Positions 6,774 through 13,587 of a stretch of DNA of 13,587 nucleotides are shown here, piece after piece (position 1 is the stretch's first letter; every line of letters begins with the position of its first letter). The notes under the pieces were generated by a model. It saw nothing but the letters and a program-made list of their open reading frames with translations, searched no databases and was not told the DNA's origin. Origin of the DNA: DAOTTW01 sp034437615 (GTDB lineage Bacteria; Chloroflexota; Anaerolineae; Aggregatilineales; Phototrophicaceae); NCBI GenBank assembly GCA_034437615.1, contig DAOTTW010000007.1:1-13587 (forward strand), given 5' to 3'. The translations under genes were made by a program, and so were the position numbers.

Positions 6774-6875
6774 CGATGAGGTGCGGGCTGAGTAGTTAAA
6801 AATTCTGAGACGATTCAACGCCTGTGGTGTTACATTACATGGTTATGGTTGATGGTGGATAGCGCGTTATTTATT

Positions 6876-6880
6876 TGAGG
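6876..6880 (+). promoter_or_regulatory. Ribosome binding site of fakA
   Basis: TGAGG lies 8 bases before ATG 6889, fixing the start of the kinase gene. Confidence 0.6.
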
Positions 6881-6888
6881 ACGAAAAG

Positions 6889-8592
6889 ATGGTTATAGAT
6901 GCGAAAGAACTTAGTGCGGCGGTTTTTCGTCAGTTGATCGGGGCAGGTGCCGCGTGGATGGCGCAACATGAGGACGCGGTGAACGATATGAATGTGTTCC
7001 CCGTGCCGGACGGCGACACAGGCACCAACATGCGCTTGACGATGCAACGCGCCGACCAAGACGTACAGGCGCTAGACGACGATGTGAGCGCCATGCAGAT
7101 CATACAGGCTGCCGCGAAAGGGGCTATGAACGGCTCACGCGGCAATTCGGGCACGATCCTGGGCATGTTGTTCGAGGGTTTTGCGGCGGATTTAGAGCAG
7201 GCCGGGGTGCTGGATATGCAGCACATCGCGCAGGCCATGCAAGCCGCTGTGGACTTCGCCTATGATGAGATTTCGCAGGTGATGACCCCAGTTGAGGGCA
7301 CGATCTTGACAGTCGCTAAGCGCGTCTCCGAGAAGGCACAGGTAGCACAACAAACAGCAGAAAGTCCAGTAGATTTCTTGAAGGCGTGTGTGTCGGCGGC
7401 GTGGGCGGCAGTCGAAGCGACACCGCATCAGTTGCAGATGCTGAAGGACGCAGGCGTTGTCGATTCTGGTGGCATGGGCTTGGCGTATATCCTGGAAGGG
7501 ATGCAACGCGCCTGTAATGGCCAGCCAATCGAATACACGCTATCCGACGCCACAGGCAACGCACACTACACACCGACGCAACGAGCAAACAATCAACCCA
7601 CAGAGATAGACCCCGCCCAGCACTACGATGTGCAATTTTTGATGCTACCCGGCGAGCAACCGCTGGACGTGGACGCCGTGCGCAAGGCAATACGTGAAAT
7701 GGGCGTGTCGCCGCTGGTTTATGGGGATGCGCAGCAGGTGAAGGTGCATATCCATGTCGATGACCCCACAAAGCCTTTTGCTTATGCCCAGCAGATCGGC
7801 GCTGAACTGGATGAAGTGGTTGTCGAAAACCTGCATTTGCAGGCACGACGCCAGGCACAGCAATACAAAGGCGCAAGCACGACGGATGCAGACGCCGAAA
7901 CACCGCATGGCGTCGCTGTAATTGCAGTGGCGACGGGCGACGGCCTACAGGAGGCGTTCCGCGCTTATGGGGCGACGCATATCGTCTCTGGCGGGCAGAC
8001 GATGAACCCCAGCACCGGGGATTTTCTGTCGATCATTGACACACTGCCCGTCGAACGTGTCCTGATCCTGCCCAACAACAGCAACATCCTCATGGCGGCG
8101 CAACAGGCCGCAAAATCACGCCCGGATAAGCAGATTCAGGTGGTGAAGTCGCGCAGTATCCCGCAGGGTATCGTTGCGCTGCTGGCGTTTGGTGATGCCC
8201 TGCTGACCAATGATAACGGCGCTGAACTCGTGCTGGATGACATCATCGACGCGATGGAAGAACGCATGGAGCAGGTCCAAAGCGCAGAGATTACAACCGC
8301 AACACGGGCCGCCCGCTTTGGCGATGTCGAGACGGCTGAGGGCGATTTAATCGGCTTGCTGGACGGTGAATTGATTGCTTCTGGTCAGCGTATGCAGTAC
8401 GTGCTCGATGAGCTATTTGCGGCTGCGTCGATCAACGATTATGAACTGGTGACGCTTTACTATGGCGCGGATACCTCCGAGCGCGAAGCGGATGATCTGC
8501 GGGGCGAACTTGAAGTGGATTACCCCGATCAGAAATTTGAATTGGTGTATGGGGGCCAAGCGCTGTATCCGTACATCATCAGCATGGAGTAG
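6889..8592 (+). CDS. fakA: Fatty acid kinase FakA (DhaL-domain protein)
   Basis: ATP-dependent kinase that phosphorylates fatty acid held by a FakB/DegV protein, giving acyl-phosphate for phospholipid synthesis; cytoplasmic. At 567 residues it fits the family. The N-terminal DhaL (Dak phosphatase-like) domain, about residues 8-205, shows NVFPVPDGDTGTNM at 35-48, whose Asp residues bind Mg-ATP, then GSRGNSGTI at 82-90 and DAGVVDSGG at 187-195. A middle domain follows. The C-terminal domain (about 300-567) carries the hallmark GGQTMNP at 368-374 and LPNNSNI at 394-400, then SIPQGIVALLAF. All key motifs are intact, so activity is expected. Two candidate FakB partners follow downstream, after a 260-base gap and in tandem. 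Earlier annotations call this family YloV or Dak phosphatase. Confidence 0.95.
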   Translation: MVIDAKELSAAVFRQLIGAGAAWMAQHEDAVNDMNVFPVPDGDTGTNMRLTMQRADQDVQALDDDVSAMQIIQAAAKGAMNGSRGNSGTILGMLFEGFAADLEQAGVLDMQHIAQAMQAAVDFAYDEISQVMTPVEGTILTVAKRVSEKAQVAQQTAESPVDFLKACVSAAWAAVEATPHQLQMLKDAGVVDSGGMGLAYILEGMQRACNGQPIEYTLSDATGNAHYTPTQRANNQPTEIDPAQHYDVQFLMLPGEQPLDVDAVRKAIREMGVSPLVYGDAQQVKVHIHVDDPTKPFAYAQQIGAELDEVVVENLHLQARRQAQQYKGASTTDADAETPHGVAVIAVATGDGLQEAFRAYGATHIVSGGQTMNPSTGDFLSIIDTLPVERVLILPNNSNILMAAQQAAKSRPDKQIQVVKSRSIPQGIVALLAFGDALLTNDNGAELVLDDIIDAMEERMEQVQSAEITTATRAARFGDVETAEGDLIGLLDGELIASGQRMQYVLDELFAAASINDYELVTLYYGADTSEREADDLRGELEVDYPDQKFELVYGGQALYPYIISME

Positions 8593-8730
8593 CATCCGAC
8601 CATAGTAACGTTAGCCGAAAGTTTGCCTTGAATGCCGTCGCGCTGGTGCTAAGCTACAAAATACTAACGTCAACTGTGGTTAAGCAAGCGGAGCGTGTCA
8701 GCAACTTAGCAAGAAGTTGTTGTTTTGGTT

Positions 8731-8753
8731 GACCGACAAGCTGGTCGGCCTAC
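8731..8753. repeat. Short hairpin with CAGCTTG loop and GTAGG end, possible relative of the repeat family
   Basis: Within the 260-base gap between fakA and the first degV. Read on the minus strand it is GTAGGCCGACCAGCTTGTCGG followed by TC. The third hairpin of the 3066-3241 element is GTAGGGACGCAGCTTGCTGC followed by GTCC. Both have GTAGG, a stem, CAGCTTG at the loop, and the complementary stem arm, with different stem bases. No T-run follows, so terminator function is doubtful. The rest of the gap (8593-8730 and 8754-8831) shows nothing I can name. Confidence 0.35.
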
Positions 8754-8831
8754 ATAGCCCCGCGTGGTATGCTGGCCATGTCACGGCTTATCCATAGCTC
8801 GCGTTAGCGGTCTTGCTCGTTTACCCGACGC

Positions 8832-8837
8832 TATAGT
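8832..8837 (+). promoter_or_regulatory. Candidate -10 box for the degV pair
   Basis: TATAGT lies 15 bases before ATG 8853, so transcription would begin only about 8-10 bases before the start codon. That would fit the lack of a Shine-Dalgarno site there and a near-leaderless message. No good -35 is seen. Confidence 0.25.
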
Positions 8838-8852
8838 GGTTCGACCTGTTCC

Positions 8853-9740
8853 ATGCCTAGATTTCATATTGTGACTGATAGCGCAGCGACCTTTGCAGAC
8901 CTGCACTGGCTCCAGCTTTACCCCGTGACGATTGTCCCGAATCGCATCGCTGTCGATGGACAGCACCACCTGCATGATAGCCTGTTAGAAGCGTCTGCGG
9001 ACCACGACGCGATTAACCGGGCATTGGCGGATGTGAACCGCGTGCCGCGCCTGCTGGCCCCCACAATCGCGGATTTTGCAGCCGTGTTCGTTGCGCTCTC
9101 CGATCAGGCGGACGGGGTTATTGTGCTGGTCACCTCGCGGGATATATCGCAAAGCTGGCAGAATGCGCGTGTGGCCGCCCAACAAATGAACGGCAAATGT
9201 GCCTTCGAGGTGATCGACTCGCGGACGATTTGCGCTGGGTTGGGGATGCTGGTGCATCTCGCTGCCCGTGCCACACAGACCGCCGCCGACTTTGAGCAAC
9301 TGCTGCAAGTGGTGCGTGCGGCGGTTGAGCGCGTTTATGCAGCTTATTACGTAGAGACACTGCACCGTCTGCGGTATAACGGCATCATGGATAGCGCACA
9401 CAGCGCGCTGTGTACGATGCTTGGCATTAAGCCCTTCCTGAGCATCGAAGAGGGCCGCTTGCTGGTCACGGAGAAGGTGCGCACGCAGGCACAGGCGATA
9501 GAACGATTGGTTGAATTTCTGGTAGAATTTGAAGCGTTAGATGATGCCTTAATCGTGCATCAAACCGACCCAACCGACGTGTACCTGCACGACCTACAGC
9601 AACGCCTGCAAGCCGAATTCCAGGGGCGGCGCTTCGCACTGGTACGCTATGCTGCGCCGATGGCCACACTAATTGGCAATGATGCGGTTGGGCTGGTGGT
9701 GCTGGAAAGTGAATTGGAGCATTTTCACGATGACTTCTAA
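8853..9740 (+). CDS. Divergent DegV/FakB-family fatty-acid-binding protein
   Basis: DegV-fold protein of 295 residues, expected to hold a fatty acid and present it to FakA. The N-terminus HIVTDSAATFADL keeps the family TDS (8-10). The acyl-binding loop is VTSRDISQSWQNA (93-105), keeping Ser95 and Ser99 in place of the usual HxSGxxSGT. The motif ETLHRLRYNGIMD (168-180) replaces EYLRRSGRI. Near the C-terminus ATLIGNDAVG (271-280) stands where canonical members have GTHxGPGxxG, so the conserved His, which contacts the carboxylate in studied FakB proteins, is Leu273 here. Family membership is clear from length, fold pattern (GIKPFLSIEEGRL, EKVRTQAQAIERL) and place; lipid binding is uncertain. No Shine-Dalgarno precedes ATG 8853. 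Overlaps the next degV by 11 bases. Confidence 0.88.
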   Translation: MPRFHIVTDSAATFADLHWLQLYPVTIVPNRIAVDGQHHLHDSLLEASADHDAINRALADVNRVPRLLAPTIADFAAVFVALSDQADGVIVLVTSRDISQSWQNARVAAQQMNGKCAFEVIDSRTICAGLGMLVHLAARATQTAADFEQLLQVVRAAVERVYAAYYVETLHRLRYNGIMDSAHSALCTMLGIKPFLSIEEGRLLVTEKVRTQAQAIERLVEFLVEFEALDDALIVHQTDPTDVYLHDLQQRLQAEFQGRRFALVRYAAPMATLIGNDAVGLVVLESELEHFHDDF

Positions 9741-10596
9741 ACGCATACGCATTGTCACCGATAGCGTCAGCGATATTCCCGCTGACCTGCTGCAAAAATA
9801 CCAGATTCCCATTATCCCCTGCTTTGTGAATTTCAACGGCGAAAGCTACAGCGATAACGGCGTAGACCTGGACCGCGATGAGTTCTATCGGCTGCTGCCG
9901 GATATGAAAAAGCAGCCCACAACCGCCGCGCCGACCATCGAGAGCGCCCGCGACATCTTGCAAGAAGCGCTGGAAGGCTACGACCATATCGTCAGCCTGC
10001 ATGTCTCTGGCAAATACAGCACCACGATCAATAACGTCAAGCTGGCGGCGCGTGAATTGCCAGAGGGCAGCGTGACGGTGCTGGATAGTGAATCCTTTAG
10101 TATGGGCATCGGCGTTCAGGCCATCGTCGCCGCAGAGGTGGCACAGCAGACGGGCGATGTGCAGCAGGTGGTGCAGGCCATCAAGCGCGTGCAGGAGCTA
10201 CAACACACGTATGCTATCTTTGCCACGCTGGAATACCTGCGGCGCAGTGGACGCGTGAATGCGCTGATCGTTAGCGTTGGCTCCCTGCTGCAAATTAAGC
10301 TGATCGTGGATGCCCGTGAGATGGAGATTAACCCCGTGCACCGCATTCGCACCTTTCGACGCGCCGAAAACCAGCTAGAAAAGCTGGTGCGGGCACAAGC
10401 GCCGCTGGATCGGCTGATTGTGCTGCACATCCGCAACGAAGCGGGCGCACGCGAATTCTTAGAGCGCGTCAAAGACATCGCACCAGCCGATACACCGATT
10501 GTCGAAGTCGGGCCGACGCTCGGCACACACATCGGGCCGGGGTCGTTGGGCGCAACCGTCCTAAGCGCATCCTGGCGTGATGTGCTGGACAGCTAA
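9730..10596 (+). CDS. DegV family protein, canonical FakB-type fatty-acid-binding protein
   Basis: Fatty-acid-binding partner of FakA, 288 residues, cytoplasmic. All family landmarks are present: TDSVSDIP (10-17), TTAAPT (64-69), HVSGKYSTT (91-99) with Ser93, EYLRRSGRV (168-176) and the closing loop GPTLGTHIGPG (261-271) with His267. The open frame reaches back to 9673, but ATG 9730 is chosen: it puts TDS at the normal position, it is preceded by GGAG 10 bases upstream, and it overlaps the previous gene by only 11 bases, a usual arrangement for coupled translation. Compared with its upstream neighbour it looks fully functional. recG follows after 51 bases, perhaps in the same transcript. Fatty-acid chain preference cannot be read from the sequence. 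Confidence 0.93.
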   Translation: MTSKRIRIVTDSVSDIPADLLQKYQIPIIPCFVNFNGESYSDNGVDLDRDEFYRLLPDMKKQPTTAAPTIESARDILQEALEGYDHIVSLHVSGKYSTTINNVKLAARELPEGSVTVLDSESFSMGIGVQAIVAAEVAQQTGDVQQVVQAIKRVQELQHTYAIFATLEYLRRSGRVNALIVSVGSLLQIKLIVDAREMEINPVHRIRTFRRAENQLEKLVRAQAPLDRLIVLHIRNEAGAREFLERVKDIAPADTPIVEVGPTLGTHIGPGSLGATVLSASWRDVLDS

Positions 10597-10647
10597 ACCA
10601 CGAAAATACACAAGCAAGTAACGAAAAACGAGCAAGGGCAAAGCACA

Positions 10648-13323
10648 ATGCCAACACCAATGGAAACCCTGGTCAAAATCCTGAAGTTAGAGCGCGAACA
10701 GGGCTGCGAAAACCGTGCTGTGATCGGTGGACTCGGCACCTTCGGCCCCAAATGGCAGAAGCAGGCCGCCGATCAAGCCCGCCGCCCCGAACATGTCGTA
10801 CTGGCAGAAGAACTCGGTGAACTGCTGCATCAGTACGAAGAAATCGACAACCGCACAGAGCGCCTAAAACAGATCAACTACATGCTGGACCGCATCACAG
10901 GGCGCGTTCCGGTGCCGGATGACTACGCCGAACGCCTGGAAGAGGTCAAATCGACATTTCATCTGCGGCAGAACCGACCAGCCACAAGCGATGACAAGAA
11001 AGGCGCTGGCGATAAAGAAGGTAGCAACAAGGGCAACGGCGTGCGCTACCGCGTTGGCTCTGATGGCTCACACGTCATCGAAAGCGACCGCCGCCGCCCC
11101 TCGAAGGGGCGTGCACGGCCTGCGATAGACTACGACCGTAGCTATGACGATGGCTACAAGCCTGTGCAGTCCGGCAAGCCAGATGTCAAGCCTCTGCCGA
11201 CGCTGGCCCGTCCGCCGCGCAAGCCACGCGGCAAGATCAACCCGGACGAAGCCCGCGCCGCCTTGCAGGATTTACAGAAGTCCGTGACGGCCATCAAGGG
11301 CATCGGCAAGGCGTTAGCCGAAAAGCTCAAGGTCATGGGGATTTACACTGTCGCGGATATGCTTTACTACCTGCCGCGCCGCTACGATGATTACACACGC
11401 CTCGCCTACGTCGCCAAGCTAGAACCGGATACAGTCGCTACGGTTATCGGCACCGTGCAGCACACCGAAATTCGCGCTGGCCGCAACAACCGCCGCGATT
11501 TCTTCATGACCGTCAGCGATGGTTCGGCAACGCTCAACGTGACCTGCTTCGGGCAGCATTTCCTGATTCGCAACATCCGACAGGGCCAGCAAATCGTGCT
11601 CAGTGGCAAGGTGACGACATATCGTGACCGCTTGCAGATGACCAACCCCGAATGGGAAGCGCTCGATAGCGAAAACCTGCATACCATCGGCATCGTGCCC
11701 GTCTACCGCCTGACGGAAGGCGTCAAACCGCGCGGCTTCCGGCGCAGCATGAAGCGCGCTGTGGATGAATGGTCGAAACGCATCCCGGATTACATCCCAG
11801 AGGCGACGCTCGAACGCGCTGAACTGGCCGATTTAGATTGGACGATGCGCACGCTGCATTTCCCTGAAGGCTGGGATCACCTGAACCATGCCAAGCGGCG
11901 CTTTATCTTCGATGAATTGCTGCTGCTGCAACTGGCGATCTTGCGCAAACGGCGCGATTGGCAGGCCGTGCCCGGTCAACAACTTGAAGTAGACGATGGC
12001 TTCTTGGAGGATTTTGTCGAAACGGTCTTTCCCTTCCCATTGACAGGCGCACAGCAGCGTGCAGTGGCCGACATCCGAACGGACATCGCCAAAAAAGTGC
12101 CCATGAACCGCCTGATTCAGGGCGATGTGGGTAGCGGTAAAACGGCGGTGGCGGTCACGGCTATCGGCATGACGCTGGCCAACGGCAAGCAGGCCGCGAT
12201 GATGGCCCCTACCAGCATCCTTGCCGAACAGCACTATCGCGGCATCGAAAATTCGCTCTTGCGGATGCCTGGTGAGCACAAGCCCGTGATTGCCCTGTTA
12301 ACCAGCGCCCTAAACACCTCCGAACGGCAGTCTATCTATCGCGGTTTGGCCGATGGCTCGATTGATGTGGTGATCGGTACACACGCGGTTATTCAGGAAG
12401 GCGTCGAATTCAAAGATTTGGGGCTGGCCATCATCGACGAACAGCATCGCTTCGGTGTGGCGCAGCGCGGTGCATTACGCGGCAAGGGCCACAATCCGCA
12501 CCTGCTAGTGATGACCGCCACGCCCATCCCGCGCACATTGGCGCTGACCATGCACGCCGACCTGGACCTGACCATTATTGATGAGAAGCCGCCCGGTCGT
12601 TATCCGGTGCAGACGCGCCTGCTGAAGCCCTCCGAGCGCGAACGCGCCTTCCAGTTCATCGAAGATCAGGTTAAGCAGGGGCGGCAAGCGTTCGTCATTC
12701 ACCCGCTGGTCGAAGCATCGGAGAAGATCGAAGCGCGTTCGGCCACCGAAGCCTACGAAGAATTGCAGCAGGTCTTTCATCGCTATCGGGTCTGCTTGCT
12801 GCATGGCCGCATGAAATCCAGCGAGAAGGATGAGATCATGGGCGCATTTGCGGATCAGCAATATGATGTGATGGTGACGACTTCCGTCGCAGAGGTCGGC
12901 GTGGACATCCCGAATGCCAGTGTGATCGTGATTGAAGGCGCGAATCGTTTCGGCCTCTCGCAATTGCATCAATTTCGCGGGCGCGTGGGGCGTGGCCAAT
13001 TTCAATCCACCTGCTTGCTGATACCGGATAACGACACACCCGAATCGCGTGAGCGCCTATCGGCAATGGAGCAGACCGACGATGGCTTCCGCCTGGCAGA
13101 ATTAGACTGGAAACAGCGCGGCGCGGGCGATTTGCTCGGTACGAAGCAGAGCGGTGGCACGGTGCTACAACTGGCCGAAGCCATGACGCCGGAGCTGGTC
13201 GCGCTGGCACAGCAGGAAGCCCGCACGATTTACGCCGAGGATGCCTACTTGCAGTCGGATGAGCACGCCTTGCTCGCGGAGCGCGTGCGGATGCTGCACA
13301 ACGACGAGGGCGACATGAGTTAA
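10648..13323 (+). CDS. recG: ATP-dependent DNA helicase RecG with about 200-residue N-terminal extension
   Basis: Superfamily 2 helicase that remodels stalled replication forks and branch-migrates Holliday junctions. Total 891 residues against 693 in E. coli. Residues 1-205 are extra: a helical part (1-110, with AEELGELLHQYEEIDNRTER) and a charged, probably disordered part (110-200). The core then starts with a helix-hairpin-helix AIKGIGKALAEKL (215-227) and YLPRRYDDY, followed by the OB-type wedge domain (about 262-345, IGTVQHTEIRAGRNNRRDFF). Helicase motifs are complete: Walker A GDVGSGKT (492-499), DEQH (597-600), TATP (623-626), IPNASVIVIEGANRFGLSQL and the arginine finger HQFRGRVGRG (774-783). 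The start has AGGG-like bases about 9 upstream; ATG 10660 is an alternative. Likely translated from a message shared with degV, 51 bases upstream. Confidence 0.96.
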   Translation: MPTPMETLVKILKLEREQGCENRAVIGGLGTFGPKWQKQAADQARRPEHVVLAEELGELLHQYEEIDNRTERLKQINYMLDRITGRVPVPDDYAERLEEVKSTFHLRQNRPATSDDKKGAGDKEGSNKGNGVRYRVGSDGSHVIESDRRRPSKGRARPAIDYDRSYDDGYKPVQSGKPDVKPLPTLARPPRKPRGKINPDEARAALQDLQKSVTAIKGIGKALAEKLKVMGIYTVADMLYYLPRRYDDYTRLAYVAKLEPDTVATVIGTVQHTEIRAGRNNRRDFFMTVSDGSATLNVTCFGQHFLIRNIRQGQQIVLSGKVTTYRDRLQMTNPEWEALDSENLHTIGIVPVYRLTEGVKPRGFRRSMKRAVDEWSKRIPDYIPEATLERAELADLDWTMRTLHFPEGWDHLNHAKRRFIFDELLLLQLAILRKRRDWQAVPGQQLEVDDGFLEDFVETVFPFPLTGAQQRAVADIRTDIAKKVPMNRLIQGDVGSGKTAVAVTAIGMTLANGKQAAMMAPTSILAEQHYRGIENSLLRMPGEHKPVIALLTSALNTSERQSIYRGLADGSIDVVIGTHAVIQEGVEFKDLGLAIIDEQHRFGVAQRGALRGKGHNPHLLVMTATPIPRTLALTMHADLDLTIIDEKPPGRYPVQTRLLKPSERERAFQFIEDQVKQGRQAFVIHPLVEASEKIEARSATEAYEELQQVFHRYRVCLLHGRMKSSEKDEIMGAFADQQYDVMVTTSVAEVGVDIPNASVIVIEGANRFGLSQLHQFRGRVGRGQFQSTCLLIPDNDTPESRERLSAMEQTDDGFRLAELDWKQRGAGDLLGTKQSGGTVLQLAEAMTPELVALAQQEARTIYAEDAYLQSDEHALLAERVRMLHNDEGDMS

Positions 13324-13380
13324 GCCTGGCACTTTGTCCGCAACAGCGTTAGCGGCTATGCCGGGGAAGCAGTGCCCGAT

Positions 13381-13409
13381 GCATCGGTGAATAGCTGATG
13401 CAGCCTTTT
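13381..13409 (+). terminator. Weak candidate intrinsic terminator after recG
   Basis: GCATCGGT and GCTGATGC (13381-13388 and 13394-13401) can form an 8-pair stem with two G-U pairs and loop GAATA. AGCC and four T follow. The stem is modest and the T-run short, so termination would be partial. It starts 57 bases after the recG stop. Confidence 0.35.
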
Positions 13410-13436
13410 GCGTAGCATACGATACTGCTGTAGAAT
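13408..13436 (+). promoter_or_regulatory. Sigma-70-type promoter for coaD
   Basis: TTGCGT (13408-13413), a spacer of exactly 17 bases, and TAGAAT (13431-13436). This is the best-spaced promoter in the window. Transcription would start near 13443, leaving a leader of about 70 bases to ATG 13516. The -35 overlaps the T-run of the candidate recG terminator. Confidence 0.5.
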
Positions 13437-13456
13437 AACAACAATTTAATGCTGCG

Positions 13457-13490
13457 TGTGGCGTGGGTGCCACATAAGAACGTGATGAAC
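13457..13490 (+). repeat. Weak repeat-like hairpin in the coaD leader
   Basis: TGTGGC (13457-13462) pairs with GCCACA (13469-13474). The following bases TAAGAACGTGATGAAC resemble the AAGAAAACGTGGACG of the repeat end at 3069-3106, with gaps. It may be a decayed copy or merely a leader hairpin. Confidence 0.25.
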
Positions 13491-13515
13491 CTTAGAGAGA
13501 GACCTAGCACACTTA

Positions 13516-13587
13516 ATGGAACGCATCGCAGTCTATCCGGCAAGCCTTGATCCGATTCACAACGGCCATATCGACATCGCAACACGG
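13516..13587 (+). CDS. coaD: Phosphopantetheine adenylyltransferase, N-terminal 24 codons only
   Basis: CoaD transfers AMP from ATP to 4'-phosphopantetheine, the fourth step of CoA synthesis. The visible residues start MERIAVYPASLDPIHNGHID and end IATR, where the window stops. VYPxSxDPxxxGHxDI is the CoaD opening, including the nucleotidyl-transferase HxGH-type motif (here HNGH at 15-18; TxGH is commoner in CoaD). NadD begins with a related motif, but YPASLDP and GHIDIA favour CoaD. No strong Shine-Dalgarno is seen; a purine run AGAGAGAG ends 14 bases before ATG. It appears to have its own promoter at 13408-13436. Confidence 0.85.
   Translation, partial: MERIAVYPASLDPIHNGHIDIATR

Noticed and set aside
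6686..6888. Promoter for fakA in the gap after the MFS gene
   Set aside because: Several AT-rich hexamers (for example TTACAT, TATGGT) occur but none has a paired box at 16-18 bases, so no promoter was called.
7337..7352. CACAGGTAGCACAACA inside fakA resembles the repeat end CACAGGTAGCACCACA
   Set aside because: It encodes a normal stretch of the FakA DhaL domain (AQVAQQ) with no insertion relative to the family pattern and no following hairpin, so chance similarity is likelier than an insertion.
7316..7903. Antisense open frame of 195 codons within fakA
   Set aside because: Composition is typical of a shadow frame (Arg, Cys, Pro and His rich), no domain is seen, and fakA is unambiguous.

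Overview
The window looks like chromosomal DNA of a free-living bacterium, most probably a Chloroflexota (Anaerolineae-like) lineage. This rests on three things: the gene order fakA - degV - degV - recG - coaD, the Thr/Pro-rich linker after the lipobox of the secreted esterase, and the long N-terminal extension of RecG. It is an inference from gene content and protein style; there is no rRNA or other phylogenetic marker here. No tRNA, rRNA, CRISPR array, IS transposase or phage gene was seen.

Layout. (1) Bases 1-3011 are a tight minus-strand operon, in transcription order: a lipoprotein esterase (3011-2010), an EamA/DMT-type permease (1984-1070) and a GT4 glycosyltransferase (1066 to beyond the left edge). 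(2) 3012-3339 is a gene-free stretch filled mostly by a palindrome-rich, MITE-like element. (3) 3340-3954 is a plus-strand gene for a small TPR-like protein with two C-terminal membrane helices. (4) 4140-5246, on the minus strand and convergent with it, encodes a membrane-anchored beta-propeller. (5) 5498-6685, divergent from the propeller gene, encodes an MFS transporter. (6) 6889-10596 encodes a fatty-acid kinase FakA and two tandem DegV/FakB-type fatty-acid-binding proteins. (7) 10648-13323 encodes RecG helicase. (8) The first 24 codons of coaD (phosphopantetheine adenylyltransferase) run off the right edge.

How the genes fit together. FakA and FakB/DegV proteins normally phosphorylate exogenous or recycled fatty acids to acyl-phosphate for phospholipid synthesis, and CoaD makes the precursor of CoA, so the right half mixes lipid and CoA metabolism with DNA repair. 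The first DegV is strongly divergent and lacks the conserved His of the GTHxGPG loop. The second is canonical, so the pair may have divided roles.

The least ordinary signal is a family of short palindromic repeats. Related sequences sit in every intergenic gap longer than about 150 bases (3066-3241, 3962-4070, 5303-5362, 6690-6773, 8731-8753 and, weakly, 13457-13490). None was accepted inside a gene. One copy forms a complete unit of about 176 bases with imperfect 26-base terminal inverted repeats and three internal hairpins. A second long copy lies in the opposite orientation on the far side of the small TPR-membrane gene. No other undescribed system is evident.
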